From assembly GCA_002435715.1 (NCBI GenBank), contig DISD01000100.1, positions 1 through 24,088 of the forward strand: a stretch of 24,088 bases of DNA, in the 5' to 3' direction. The notes beneath the pieces were generated by a model. The model worked only from the letters and a program-made list of their open reading frames with translations, was not told the origin of the DNA and searched no databases. The translations under genes were made by a program, and so were the position numbers. The first letter of the stretch is position 1. The number at the start of each line of letters is the position of its first letter. This document shows positions 15,946 to 22,312 of the stretch, one piece after another. This stretch comes from Rhodospirillaceae bacterium UBA6219. Its GTDB lineage: Bacteria; Pseudomonadota; Alphaproteobacteria; Rhodospirillales; Magnetospirillaceae.

Positions 15946-16529
15946 GCCGCCACCAATTTGGCGAAGGCATCGGCCCGATGGCTGATGGCATGCTTGGCTT
16001 CGGCCTCCATTTCACCAAAGGTCAATTCGCCGCCCTTCGGCAAGAAGAACGGGTCATAGCCGAAACCGTTGGCGCCACGCGGCGGCCAGACGATGTCACC
16101 TTCGACCACGCCTTCGAAGCTTTCCACATGACCGTCGGGCCAAGCCAGGGTCAGGGCGCAGACGAAGCGGGCGGAACGGTCGGCTGCCTCGCCCATCTTG
16201 TCGTGCACTGCTTCCATGGCGGCACCGAAATCCTTGGAAGGTCCGGCCCAGCGGGCGGAATAGATACCGGGATCGCCACCCAAAGCATCCACCGCCAGAC
16301 CGGAATCGTCGGCCAAGGCCGGCAGATCGGCGGCTTTCGCCGCAGCCAAAGCCTTCAATTCCGCATTGGCGACGAAGGTGGTGCCGGTTTCTTCCGGTTC
16401 GGCCAAGCCCAGATCACCGGCGGAAACCACCTGGACGTCGAAACGGGCCAGCAATTGGCCGATTTCGCGCACCTTGCCGGCATTGTGGCTGGCGATGACC
16501 AGCTTGCCGCCGGGGAATTTACGGCTCAT
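15933..16529 (-). CDS. rdgB: Non-canonical purine NTP pyrophosphatase RdgB/HAM1
   Basis: The 198-residue enzyme has all HAM1-family motifs: the opening IASHNAGKVREI, ETGTTFVANAELKA, the metal-binding ALADDSGLAVDALGG-PGIYSARWAG, GFGYDPFFLP, and the closing KHAISHRADAF. It hydrolyses ITP, dITP and XTP to monophosphates and keeps them out of DNA and RNA. The length matches E. coli RdgB (197). Its ATG overlaps the TGA of rph (ATGA), and its end overlaps hemW. rph-rdgB pairing is widespread in bacteria. Confidence 0.96.
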   Translation of the reverse strand: MSRKFPGGKLVIASHNAGKVREIGQLLARFDVQVVSAGDLGLAEPEETGTTFVANAELKALAAAKAADLPALADDSGLAVDALGGDPGIYSARWAGPSKDFGAAMEAVHDKMGEAADRSARFVCALTLAWPDGHVESFEGVVEGDIVWPPRGANGFGYDPFFLPKGGELTFGEMEAEAKHAISHRADAFAKLVAACFA

Positions 16530-17251
16530 TCCTTGCCCACCGCCTGGTTTTGCAAGGCGACCAATTCGGCGACGCCCTTTTCCGCCAGTTCCAGCAATTG
16601 GGTGAACTGGGCGCGGCTGAACGGGCGTTCCTCGGCGGTGCCTTGCACCTCGACGATGCCACCGGTGCCGGTGAGGACGAAATTGGCATCGGCCTGGGCC
16701 GACGAATCCTCGGGGTAATCCAGATCCAGCACCGCTTCGCCTTCATAGATGCCGCAGGAAATGGCGGCGACATTGTCAATCAGCGGCACCTTGGTCAGCT
16801 TGCCGGCATCGACCAGCTTCTGGAAGGCCAGATACAGCGCTACCCAGGCGCCGGTGATGGACGCGGTGCGGGTGCCGCCATCGGCCTGCAGCACGTCGCA
16901 ATCCAGCTTGATCTGCATTTCGCCCATGGCGGTCAGATCGGTGACGGCGCGCAAGGATCGGCCGATCAGGCGCTGGATTTCGTGGGTGCGGCCCGATTGC
17001 TTGCCCTTGGCGGCTTCGCGGTCGGTGCGGGTGTGGGTGGAACGCGGCAGCATGCCGTATTCGGCGGTGACCCAGCCCTTGCCGGTATTGCGCAGGAAGG
17101 ACGGCACCCGTTCCTCGACACTGGCGGTGCACAGAACGTGGGTGTCGCCGAACTTGGCCAGGCACGATCCTTCGGCATGGCGCGAGAAACCGGTTTCCAG
17201 GCGCACCAGGCGCAATTGGTCGAGGGCGCGGCCCGAGGGACGATGGGACAT
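16526..17251 (-). CDS. rph: Ribonuclease PH
   Basis: The 241-residue protein (E. coli 238) is a phosphorolytic 3'-5' exoribonuclease that trims tRNA and other RNA 3' ends. Family signs are the opening RPSGRALDQLRLVRLETGF, GDTHVLCTASVEERVPSFL, GWVTAEYGMLPRST, the RNA-binding RTHEIQRLIGRSLRAV, and the catalytic DCDVLQADGGTRTASITGA. The frame extends upstream to 17299, but the ATG at 17251 has a clear AAGGAA site and gives the expected N-terminus. It is divergent from hrcA across 141 bases and translationally coupled to rdgB. Confidence 0.96.
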   Translation of the reverse strand: MSHRPSGRALDQLRLVRLETGFSRHAEGSCLAKFGDTHVLCTASVEERVPSFLRNTGKGWVTAEYGMLPRSTHTRTDREAAKGKQSGRTHEIQRLIGRSLRAVTDLTAMGEMQIKLDCDVLQADGGTRTASITGAWVALYLAFQKLVDAGKLTKVPLIDNVAAISCGIYEGEAVLDLDYPEDSSAQADANFVLTGTGGIVEVQGTAEERPFSRAQFTQLLELAEKGVAELVALQNQAVGKE

Positions 17252-17335
17252 GGCGGTTCCTTGAAAAAGGTGATGCGAATTGGGCGGATCGGCCCGCACC
17301 CTAGCCTTTCACGCTGTTTCGGGGAACCCCCCACG

Positions 17336-17364
17336 TTGACGGGATGGCGAAGCCTCACTAGATT
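17336..17364 (+). promoter_or_regulatory. Predicted hrcA-grpE promoter
   Basis: TTGACG (17336-17341), a 17-base spacer and TAGATT (17359-17364) match the vegetative sigma-70 type closely. Transcription would begin at about 17371, 22 bases before the hrcA ATG. No sigma-32-like CTTGAAA...CCCCAT arrangement is seen in the gap. Confidence 0.65.
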
Positions 17365-17383
17365 TCCCACCGGTATTGGGAAA
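17363..17383. promoter_or_regulatory. Inverted repeat over the hrcA -10/start region (possible operator)
   Basis: TTTCCCA (17363-17369) and TGGGAAA (17377-17383) form a perfect 7-bp inverted repeat with a 7-base spacer. It overlaps the end of the predicted -10 and the start site. It is not a CIRCE element (TTAGCACTC-N9-GAGTGCTAA). It could be an operator or a short 5' leader hairpin. Confidence 0.4.
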
Positions 17384-17392
17384 TAAACGGCC

Positions 17393-18463
17393 ATGCGTGG
17401 AAAAAGCGCTGTCATCACCGAGCTGCCAGTGATCACCGAGCTGAACGAACGCTCGCGCGAGATTTTTCGCCAGATCGTCGAGGCCTATGTGCAGACCGGC
17501 GAACCCATCGGCTCGCGTACGCTTTCCCGCCGCTTGGGGGTGTCGCTGTCGCCCGCCACCATCCGCAATGTCATGGCCGATCTGGAACACGCGGGCCTGC
17601 TTTATGCCCGCCATACCTCGGCCGGGCGGCTGCCCACCCAGGCTGGCATGCGGCTGTTCGTCAACGGTCTGTTGGAAGTGGGCGGACTGCCCGACACCGA
17701 ACGGGCCGCCATCGACATGCGCTGCCAATCCATGGGCAAAAGCATGGAACAGGTCTTAAGCGAGGCCATCGGCACGCTGTCGGGCCTGTCGCGCTGTGCC
17801 GGCATGGTGGTGGCGCCGAAGATTCAACGCGCCCTGAAACAGATCGACTTCGTCTGGCTGGGACGGGGCCGTGCCTTGGTGGTGTTGGTCACCCAGGACG
17901 GCATGGTGGAAAACCGCCTGCTGGACCTGCCCCCGGAAGTCGAGCCCAGCGCCCTGGTGGAAGCCGCCAATTTCTTGAACGACCGTCTGGCCGGCCGCAC
18001 CTTGGATCAGGTGCGCGATCAGGTCCAATCGGAACTGGACCGCCAGCGCCATATTCTGGACGAGCTGACCACCCGGGTGGTGGAAGCCGGGCTGGCCACC
18101 TGGTCGGGCGAAGGGGTGCAATCGTCCCTGATCGTGCGCGGCCAGTCGCATCTGTTGGACGACGTCACCGCCGTCGAGGATTTGGAACGCATCCGCGGCC
18201 TGTTCTCGGCGCTGGAAACTTCGGAACAATTCCTGCGCCTGCTGGATTTGGCCAATATGGCCGAAGGGGTGCAGATTTTCATCGGCTCGGAAAACGAGCT
18301 GTTCGGCGTCACCGGCTGTTCCATGATCGTGGCCCCTTACCGCGATTCCCAAGAACAGATCGTCGGCGCTATCGGCGTGATCGGCCCGCAACGGCTGAAT
18401 TTCGCCCGTATCATCCCCATGGTCGATTACACCGCGCGTGTGGTCGGCCGCTTGATCGGATAA
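17393..18463 (+). CDS. hrcA: Heat-inducible transcription repressor HrcA
   Basis: The 356-residue protein is HrcA, which binds CIRCE operators and represses groESL/dnaK-type genes until heat draws GroEL away. The N-terminal winged helix reads LNERSREIFRQIVEAYVQTGEPIGSRTLSRRLGVSLSPATIRNVMADLEHAGLL and is followed by the family's RHTSAGRLPTQAGMRLFVN. The GAF-like middle domain and dimerisation insert follow, and the end reads GAIGVIGPQRLNFARIIPMVDYTARVVGRLI. The ribosome site is weak (GGGA, 11 bases away). grpE follows after 19 bases, so the two form an operon. No CIRCE was found in this window, so its targets (probably groESL) lie elsewhere. Confidence 0.95.
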   Translation: MRGKSAVITELPVITELNERSREIFRQIVEAYVQTGEPIGSRTLSRRLGVSLSPATIRNVMADLEHAGLLYARHTSAGRLPTQAGMRLFVNGLLEVGGLPDTERAAIDMRCQSMGKSMEQVLSEAIGTLSGLSRCAGMVVAPKIQRALKQIDFVWLGRGRALVVLVTQDGMVENRLLDLPPEVEPSALVEAANFLNDRLAGRTLDQVRDQVQSELDRQRHILDELTTRVVEAGLATWSGEGVQSSLIVRGQSHLLDDVTAVEDLERIRGLFSALETSEQFLRLLDLANMAEGVQIFIGSENELFGVTGCSMIVAPYRDSQEQIVGAIGVIGPQRLNFARIIPMVDYTARVVGRLIG

Positions 18464-18482
18464 ATCTTAAGGAAACAAAGGC

Positions 18483-19073
18483 ATGAGCGAGGAACAGACC
18501 CCCGAACAAGGCGCGGAAACGCCCGCCCCGGACGCCCCGGCCCCGGCCGAGGAAACCAGCCCCGAGGCCCGCATCGCCGAGCTGGAAGCGGAAGTGGCCA
18601 AGCTGAAAAGCGAGGTTCTTTACGCCCGCGCCGATACCGAGAACGTGCGCCGTCGCCTGGAACAACAGGCCGAGGATCGCGGCAAGTTCGCGGTGGCCAA
18701 TTTCGCCAAGGACGTGCTGGGCGTGGCCGACAATCTGCGCCGGGCCTTGGACGCGGTGCCGGCGAATGCGCGGGAAGGCAACGACATCGCCAACACCCTG
18801 ACCGTGGGTGTGGAAATGACCGAGCGTGAATTGCTGTCCACCATGGAACGCTATGGCATCAAGCTGATCCAGGCCATGGGCGAACGCTTCGACCCCAACC
18901 TGCATCAGGCGATGATGGAAATGGAAGACCCGACCCAGCCGGAAGGCACGGTGGTGATGGTCATGCAGCAGGGCTACCAATTGCATGAACGTCTGCTGCG
19001 CCCGGCCTTGGTGGGCGTATCCAAGGGCGGCCCCAAGACGCCGCCCGGCGAACAGGTCGACACCAACGTGTGA
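18483..19073 (+). CDS. grpE: Nucleotide exchange factor GrpE
   Basis: The 196-residue protein (E. coli 197) is the DnaK co-chaperone that releases ADP. An acidic, proline-rich N-terminus (residues 1-27) precedes a long coiled-coil helix (about 28-75; RIAELEAEVAKLKSEVLYARADTENVRRR). The rest has the typical KDVLGVADNLRRAL, ELLSTMERYGIKLI, ERFDPNLHQAMMEMED and the beta-wing ending GYQLHERLLRPALVGVSKG. An AAGGA site precedes the ATG. The gene ends just before a strong terminator, closing the hrcA-grpE operon. Its partners dnaK and dnaJ lie about 3.2 kb away on the opposite strand. Confidence 0.96.
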   Translation: MSEEQTPEQGAETPAPDAPAPAEETSPEARIAELEAEVAKLKSEVLYARADTENVRRRLEQQAEDRGKFAVANFAKDVLGVADNLRRALDAVPANAREGNDIANTLTVGVEMTERELLSTMERYGIKLIQAMGERFDPNLHQAMMEMEDPTQPEGTVVMVMQQGYQLHERLLRPALVGVSKGGPKTPPGEQVDTNV

Positions 19074-19078
19074 TGATC

Positions 19079-19107
19079 AAGGCCCGCTGGAAACAGCGGG
19101 CCTTTTT
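19079..19107 (+). terminator. Rho-independent terminator after grpE
   Basis: GGCCCGCTG (19081-19089) and CAGCGGGCC (19094-19102) form a perfect 9-bp stem with a GAAA loop. TTTTTG follows, and AA upstream can add two pairs. It starts 5 bases after the grpE stop. Its position also shows that the next gene must start downstream of it. Confidence 0.93.
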
Positions 19108-19123
19108 GTTGAAGGGAACACCC

Positions 19124-20305
19124 ATGCGTTCTGTTGTCACGCTGATCGTATCGCTGCTTCCCCTGACGGCTTTCGCCGCCGATCCCGCCCCCGGCACCCG
19201 TTTCCAGGTGCGGGTGGGCGATCTGCCCGCCCCCTATGCGACGCCGTCTTCGGCCAATCCCGCCGATGTGGCGCCGCGCCCGCCTGGCACTATCTTGCGG
19301 GTGCCCCAGGGCTGGAAAGCCACCTTGTTCGCCGAGGGTCTGGACCATCCGCGCAATCTGCTGGTGCTGTCCGACGGCTCGGTGCTGGTGGCCGAACAGC
19401 GTTTCGACAAGCTGACCCGTCTGGTGGACGACGACGGCGACGGTACGGCGGAGCGTCGATCCACCCTGGCCAGCGGTTTCGACGAACCGTTTGGCCTAGC
19501 CCAGCGCGATGGCGAAATCTGGGTGGCCGACACCAAGGCGGTGTGGGCGCTTTCCTGGCAGGATGGACAAAATACGGTGGCGAATCGCCGCCAAGTCACT
19601 CCGCAAGGCGCCCTAGGAGATGATCGAGGTCATAGTACGCGCAGTCTGGTCATCGCCCCGGATGGCGCGCATTTCTATGTGGGCATCGGGTCGCGGCGCA
19701 ATGTGGAAGAAGAAGCCGAGCCCCGCGCCACCATCCGGGAGTTCCGCCGTGATGGCAGCGACGGGCGTACTTTCGCCAGCGGTTTGCGCAATCCGGTGGG
19801 TCTGACCTTTCGGCCCGGCAGCCCTGATCTATGGACGGTGGTCAACGAACGCGATGGCTTGGGCGACGAATTGGTGCCTGATTATCTGACCCGGGTGGTG
19901 CCGGGCGGTTTTTACGGCTGGCCCTATGCCTATTTGGGCAGCCATCCACAGCCCGGTCTGGGGGGCAAGGCGCCGGACAAGGTGGCGGCGGCGCGGGTGC
20001 CTGATCTGTTGTTCCGCGCCCATTCGGCGCCCTTGGGGCTGGCCTTTGCCGGTGGCGACGCCTTTGTCGGTTTGCACGGCTCGTGGAACCGATCAGAGCC
20101 CATCGGTTATATGGTCGCCCGTGTTCCCTTCAAGGACGGCAAGCCGGTGGGGCATTACGAAGCCTTCGCCACCGGTTTCATGACCGGTCCGCACGCGGTG
20201 TGGGGGCGGCCGGTGGGGATTGCCGCCGCCCCCGACGGATCGCTTTATGTGGCCGACGATGCCGGGCGCACCGTGTGGAAGATCAGCCGGCGGACGCCGC
20301 CTTGA
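19124..20305 (+). CDS. Secreted PQQ-type sugar/L-sorbosone dehydrogenase family protein
   Basis: The 393-residue protein has a Sec signal peptide (residues 1-19, RSVVTLIVSLLPLTAFA/AD) and a six-bladed beta-propeller of the sorbosone/soluble glucose dehydrogenase type. Repeating blade segments are LDHPRNLLVLSDGSVLVAEQ, GFDEPFGLAQRDGEIWVAD, SLVIAPDGAHFYVGIGS, GLRNPVGLTFRPGSPDLWTVVNERD, HSAPLGLAFAGGDAFVGLHGSW and GRPVGIAAAPDGSLYVADDAG. Related enzymes oxidise sugars or aldehydes in the periplasm with PQQ and calcium. The substrate here is unknown, and no PQQ-synthesis genes are in the window. The frame is open to 19070, but that start would include the grpE terminator. The ATG at 19124 has an AAGGGA site and begins the signal peptide. 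Its end overlaps the next, opposite gene by 23 bases. Confidence 0.82.
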   Translation: MRSVVTLIVSLLPLTAFAADPAPGTRFQVRVGDLPAPYATPSSANPADVAPRPPGTILRVPQGWKATLFAEGLDHPRNLLVLSDGSVLVAEQRFDKLTRLVDDDGDGTAERRSTLASGFDEPFGLAQRDGEIWVADTKAVWALSWQDGQNTVANRRQVTPQGALGDDRGHSTRSLVIAPDGAHFYVGIGSRRNVEEEAEPRATIREFRRDGSDGRTFASGLRNPVGLTFRPGSPDLWTVVNERDGLGDELVPDYLTRVVPGGFYGWPYAYLGSHPQPGLGGKAPDKVAAARVPDLLFRAHSAPLGLAFAGGDAFVGLHGSWNRSEPIGYMVARVPFKDGKPVGHYEAFATGFMTGPHAVWGRPVGIAAAPDGSLYVADDAGRTVWKISRRTPP

Positions 20306-20702
20306 TGCGGATGGCCTTCAGGACCAAGGCCAGGCCCCAGCCGGCCAGCGGATAGACGAACCAAAGATGGCTGGGCTGGTTCAGCAGGTTCAGGGCCGCC
20401 AAGCCGCCATTGACCACGACATAGACGGCCAGTTGCTGTTTGAAGCCGCTCCACGGATTGGTGGCGGCGATAATCGCGGTACTCATGGGGGGCTCTCCCT
20501 CGCTGTTGTCCGGATGGAAATGCGAGGCGGGGAGGTCAAAGCTTGCCGCCAGCGCCTTGATGGTGTCCAGCGATGCCGGCTGACCCTGTTCAAGACGTTG
20601 GATGGTCCGCACGCTGAGGCCGGCGATTTCCGCCAGCTGTTCCTGCGACCAGGCGCGTTCCAATCGCAACGCGCGGATTTGGCTGCCCATGTTGTCCGCC
20701 AC
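20283..20702 (-). CDS. XRE-family HTH regulator fused to a 2TM membrane domain
   Basis: The protein (139 residues from the GTG at 20702, or 135 from the ATG at 20690) has two parts. The N-terminal part is an XRE/Cro helix-turn-helix (QIRALRLERAWSQEQLAEIAGLSVRTIQRLEQGQPASLDTI). The C-terminal part has two membrane helices (about KQQLAVYVVVNGGLAALNLL and HLWFVYPLAGWGLALVLKAI) in the 2TM-domain pattern. It would be a DNA-binding protein anchored in the inner membrane; its signal and targets are unknown. I prefer GTG at 20702 because GGAG lies 8 bases upstream, while the ATG is spaced less well. It overlaps the convergent dehydrogenase gene by 23 bases. Three hairpins lie just upstream and may regulate it. 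Confidence 0.78.
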   Translation of the reverse strand: MADNMGSQIRALRLERAWSQEQLAEIAGLSVRTIQRLEQGQPASLDTIKALAASFDLPASHFHPDNSEGEPPMSTAIIAATNPWSGFKQQLAVYVVVNGGLAALNLLNQPSHLWFVYPLAGWGLALVLKAIRIKAASAG

Positions 20703-20743
20703 CTGTCGGTCTCCACCATCGCGGGGAAATCTGGCGAATTTGC

Positions 20744-20827
20744 CGGGTCGGTGCCACGACACCGACCCGACACGGCCCTGTCGGGGTGCTTAGACTTGTT
20801 TCAGCCAAAGCAGAATCAAGTCTAAGC
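20744..20827. promoter_or_regulatory. Cluster of three strong inverted repeats upstream of the XRE-2TM gene
   Basis: Three perfect inverted repeats lie within 84 bases. The first is CGGGTCGGTG (20744-20753) with CACCGACCCG (20760-20769). The second is CCCGACA (20766-20772) with TGTCGGG (20779-20785). The third is GCTTAGACTTG (20788-20798) with CAAGTCTAAGC (20817-20827). The first two share bases 20766-20769, so they cannot form fully at once. They could be operators for the XRE protein or a structured leader RNA read leftward. Confidence 0.55.
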
Positions 20828-20836
20828 CTTTAAGGT

Positions 20837-20878
20837 GGCCCGTGCCGGGCGGCTCAGACGCCGCTCGGGCTTCGCGCC
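20837..20878. repeat. REP-like palindromic element, copy A (after dapB)
   Basis: The unit starts with GGCCCGTGCCGGGC, which folds on itself, and continues through GGCTCAGACGCCGC and GGGCTT. A related copy with the same 14-base start lies at 23522-23564. It sits downstream of dapB on the side where the dapB transcript ends. Base 20837 is the first G of the shared 14-mer. Confidence 0.6.
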
Positions 20879-20903
20879 TATCCACGCTTTGCGTGAAAAT
20901 GCG

Positions 20904-21701
20904 CTAAAGCCCCAAAACATCACGCATGTTGTAAAGGCCGGGGGCCTTGTCCTTGGCCCACAGGGTGGCGCGCACCGCCCCCTTGGCGAAGACGGCACGC
21001 GATGATGCCTTGTGGCTCAGCTCGATGCGCTCGCCATCGGCGGCGAACATGACGGTGTGGTCGCCGACCACGTCACCACCGCGCAGGGTGGCGAAGCCGA
21101 TCTCACCCTTGGGCCGGGCACCGACGATGCCGTCGCGGGCCTTGCGCCACACGTCTTCCAACGCCACCTTGCGGCCCTTGGCCGCCGAACGGCCCAGGCC
21201 CAAGGCGGTGCCCGACGGCGAATCCACCTTGTGATGGTGATGCATCTCGACGATCTCGATGTCGTAATCCTCGCCCAGGATGGCGGCGGCCTTTTCGGTC
21301 AGGTCCATCAACAGATTGACGCCGACGCTGTAATTGGGGGCATAGACGATGGCGGTCTTGGTGGCGGCTTCGGCCAGATTGGCTTCGTCCTCGGCCGACA
21401 GACCGGTGGTGCCGACCACCAAAATCTTGCCCATTTCGGCGGCCAGGGCAGCGTGGGACAGGGTAGCGGCGGGCGCGGTGAAGTCGATCACCGCATCAGA
21501 GGCGGCGAACAGGGCGGACGGGTTCTCGCCGACGAAGGCCTGAACCGCACCGCGGCCCAGCAATTCGCCCACGTCGACGCCCACCAGGGACGAGCCGGGG
21601 CGTTCGGTGCCGCCCGACAGGCTGCAGCCCTCGGCATCCATCACCGCGTTCATCAACATCCGTCCCATACGGCCGGCGCAGCCGACGATCCCGATCTTCA
21701 T
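20904..21701 (-). CDS. dapB: 4-Hydroxy-tetrahydrodipicolinate reductase
   Basis: The 265-residue enzyme reduces hydroxy-tetrahydrodipicolinate with NAD(P)H in lysine/diaminopimelate synthesis. The Rossmann loop is G7-CAG-RMGR. VIDFTAPAAT and ILVVGTTGLS line the cofactor site. The catalytic and substrate-binding block is E152-MHHHHKVDSPSGTA (residues 152-165). FATLRGGDVVGDHTVMF and the C-terminal LWAKDKAPGLYNMRDVLGL complete the family pattern. A GGAG site lies 8 bases before the ATG. It starts 18 bases after the ccdB stop, on the same strand, so some of its transcription may come through ccdAB or dnaJ. dnaJ-dapB neighbourhood is seen in other alphaproteobacteria. Confidence 0.96.
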   Translation of the reverse strand: MKIGIVGCAGRMGRMLMNAVMDAEGCSLSGGTERPGSSLVGVDVGELLGRGAVQAFVGENPSALFAASDAVIDFTAPAATLSHAALAAEMGKILVVGTTGLSAEDEANLAEAATKTAIVYAPNYSVGVNLLMDLTEKAAAILGEDYDIEIVEMHHHHKVDSPSGTALGLGRSAAKGRKVALEDVWRKARDGIVGARPKGEIGFATLRGGDVVGDHTVMFAADGERIELSHKASSRAVFAKGAVRATLWAKDKAPGLYNMRDVLGL

Positions 21702-21719
21702 GTGTGTTTCTCCAAAGGT

Positions 21720-22019
21720 TCAGATGCCGGTGAACAGGAAGTCCAAGGCGCTTAGAATGGTTGCACGGTGCTGTTCCAACGATGTCAGGAATTCTCCGAA
21801 CTGGGTCCGGGAAACCGCCGCCAGATAATTGGTGGCCAGGACAAAATCCTGGCCGTCGATGGAAAAACGGGGCTGCAAATGGCGCACCGGGTCGTGCCAA
21901 TCATCCGCCGGATAAAGCGGGGCAGCGACCACGATGGAAAAGGAATTGATTGCTTCTGCTTGCAGGACCAGCAGCAGGGGGCCATCGCCGATGGGACGAT
22001 AAACGTCGAACTGATGCAT
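21720..22019 (-). CDS. ccdB: CcdB-family toxin (DNA gyrase inhibitor)
   Basis: The 99-residue protein aligns with CcdB across its length: QFDVYRP at the start, LLLVLQAEAINSFSIVVAAPLYP in the middle, FVLATNYLAAVSRTQFGEFLTSLEQHRATILSALDFLFTGI at the end. CcdB traps DNA gyrase (GyrA) on broken DNA and is neutralised by CcdA. F-plasmid CcdB ends in FWGI, with W99 stacking on GyrA. Here the end is FTGI, so that tryptophan is a threonine. As I recall, some chromosomal CcdB proteins such as that of Vibrio fischeri share this ending, so activity is still plausible. The ATG overlaps the ccdA stop by one base (TGATG), the usual toxin-antitoxin coupling. Confidence 0.88.
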   Translation of the reverse strand: MHQFDVYRPIGDGPLLLVLQAEAINSFSIVVAAPLYPADDWHDPVRHLQPRFSIDGQDFVLATNYLAAVSRTQFGEFLTSLEQHRATILSALDFLFTGI

Positions 22020-22249
22020 CAGAACATCCGCAGCCCGTCACTCCACAGACCGTGTTTCTCGATCCAGCGGTTCTGGCTTTCGATGGCTTCGCGGTTTTCC
22101 TCGGCCCATTGCTTGGCACGGGCTTCGCGCACCAGCTTTTCCAGCTGGGCTTCCAGGGTCTGGGACAGATTGATGCCCAGGGCCTTGGCCTGAGTCAGCA
22201 ATTCGGCATTGATGCTGAGATTGCAGGATTTCTTGGGGGCCGCGTTCAT
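22019..22249 (-). CDS. ccdA: CcdA-family antitoxin
   Basis: The 76-residue protein has a ribbon-helix-helix N-terminus for DNA binding (KKSCNLSINAELLTQAKALGINLSQTLEAQLEKLV). Its charged, probably disordered C-terminal tail (AKQWAEENREAIESQNRWIEKHGLWSDGLRMF) matches the CcdB-binding region; E. coli CcdA has the similar W..EN...I...N..IE..G.F.D..R.F. The frame runs on to 22306, but GGAG at 22258-22261 sits 8 bases before the ATG at 22249 and fixes this start. CcdA binds and disarms CcdB and represses its own promoter with it. The promoter and palindrome upstream fit that role. Confidence 0.9.
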   Translation of the reverse strand: MNAAPKKSCNLSINAELLTQAKALGINLSQTLEAQLEKLVREARAKQWAEENREAIESQNRWIEKHGLWSDGLRMF

Positions 22250-22259
22250 GGCCGGAACT

Positions 22260-22298
22260 CCACGGATCATGCGCAGATGATATGCGCATGATCCGTGG
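22260..22298. promoter_or_regulatory. Perfect 16-bp inverted repeat: probable ccdAB operator
   Basis: CCACGGATCATGCGCA (22260-22275) and TGCGCATGATCCGTGG (22283-22298) are exact reverse complements with a 7-base spacer. The repeat covers the spacer, -10 and start region of the predicted ccdA promoter and reaches the last two bases of its ribosome site. No T-run follows in the leftward direction, so it is unlikely to be a simple terminator for dnaJ. Confidence 0.75.
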
Positions 22299-22306
22299 GG
22301 GTTCAA
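22277..22306 (-). promoter_or_regulatory. Predicted ccdAB promoter
   Basis: Reading leftward, TTGAAC (22301-22306) is followed by an 18-base spacer and TATCAT (22277-22282). The -35 begins only 6 bases beyond the dnaJ stop codon. Transcription would start at about 22270, giving a leader of some 20 bases that contains the GGAG site. Confidence 0.6.
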
Positions 22307-22312
22307 GAAGAG

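Noticed and set aside
17252..17392. CIRCE element upstream of hrcA
   Set aside because: I looked for TTAGCACTC and GAGTGCTAA on both strands and found neither, only the unrelated TTTCCCA/TGGGAAA repeat.
19070..19123. Upstream start for the dehydrogenase at 19070
   Set aside because: The extension would translate the grpE terminator hairpin and move the signal peptide inward. The ATG at 19124 has a ribosome site and begins the signal peptide.
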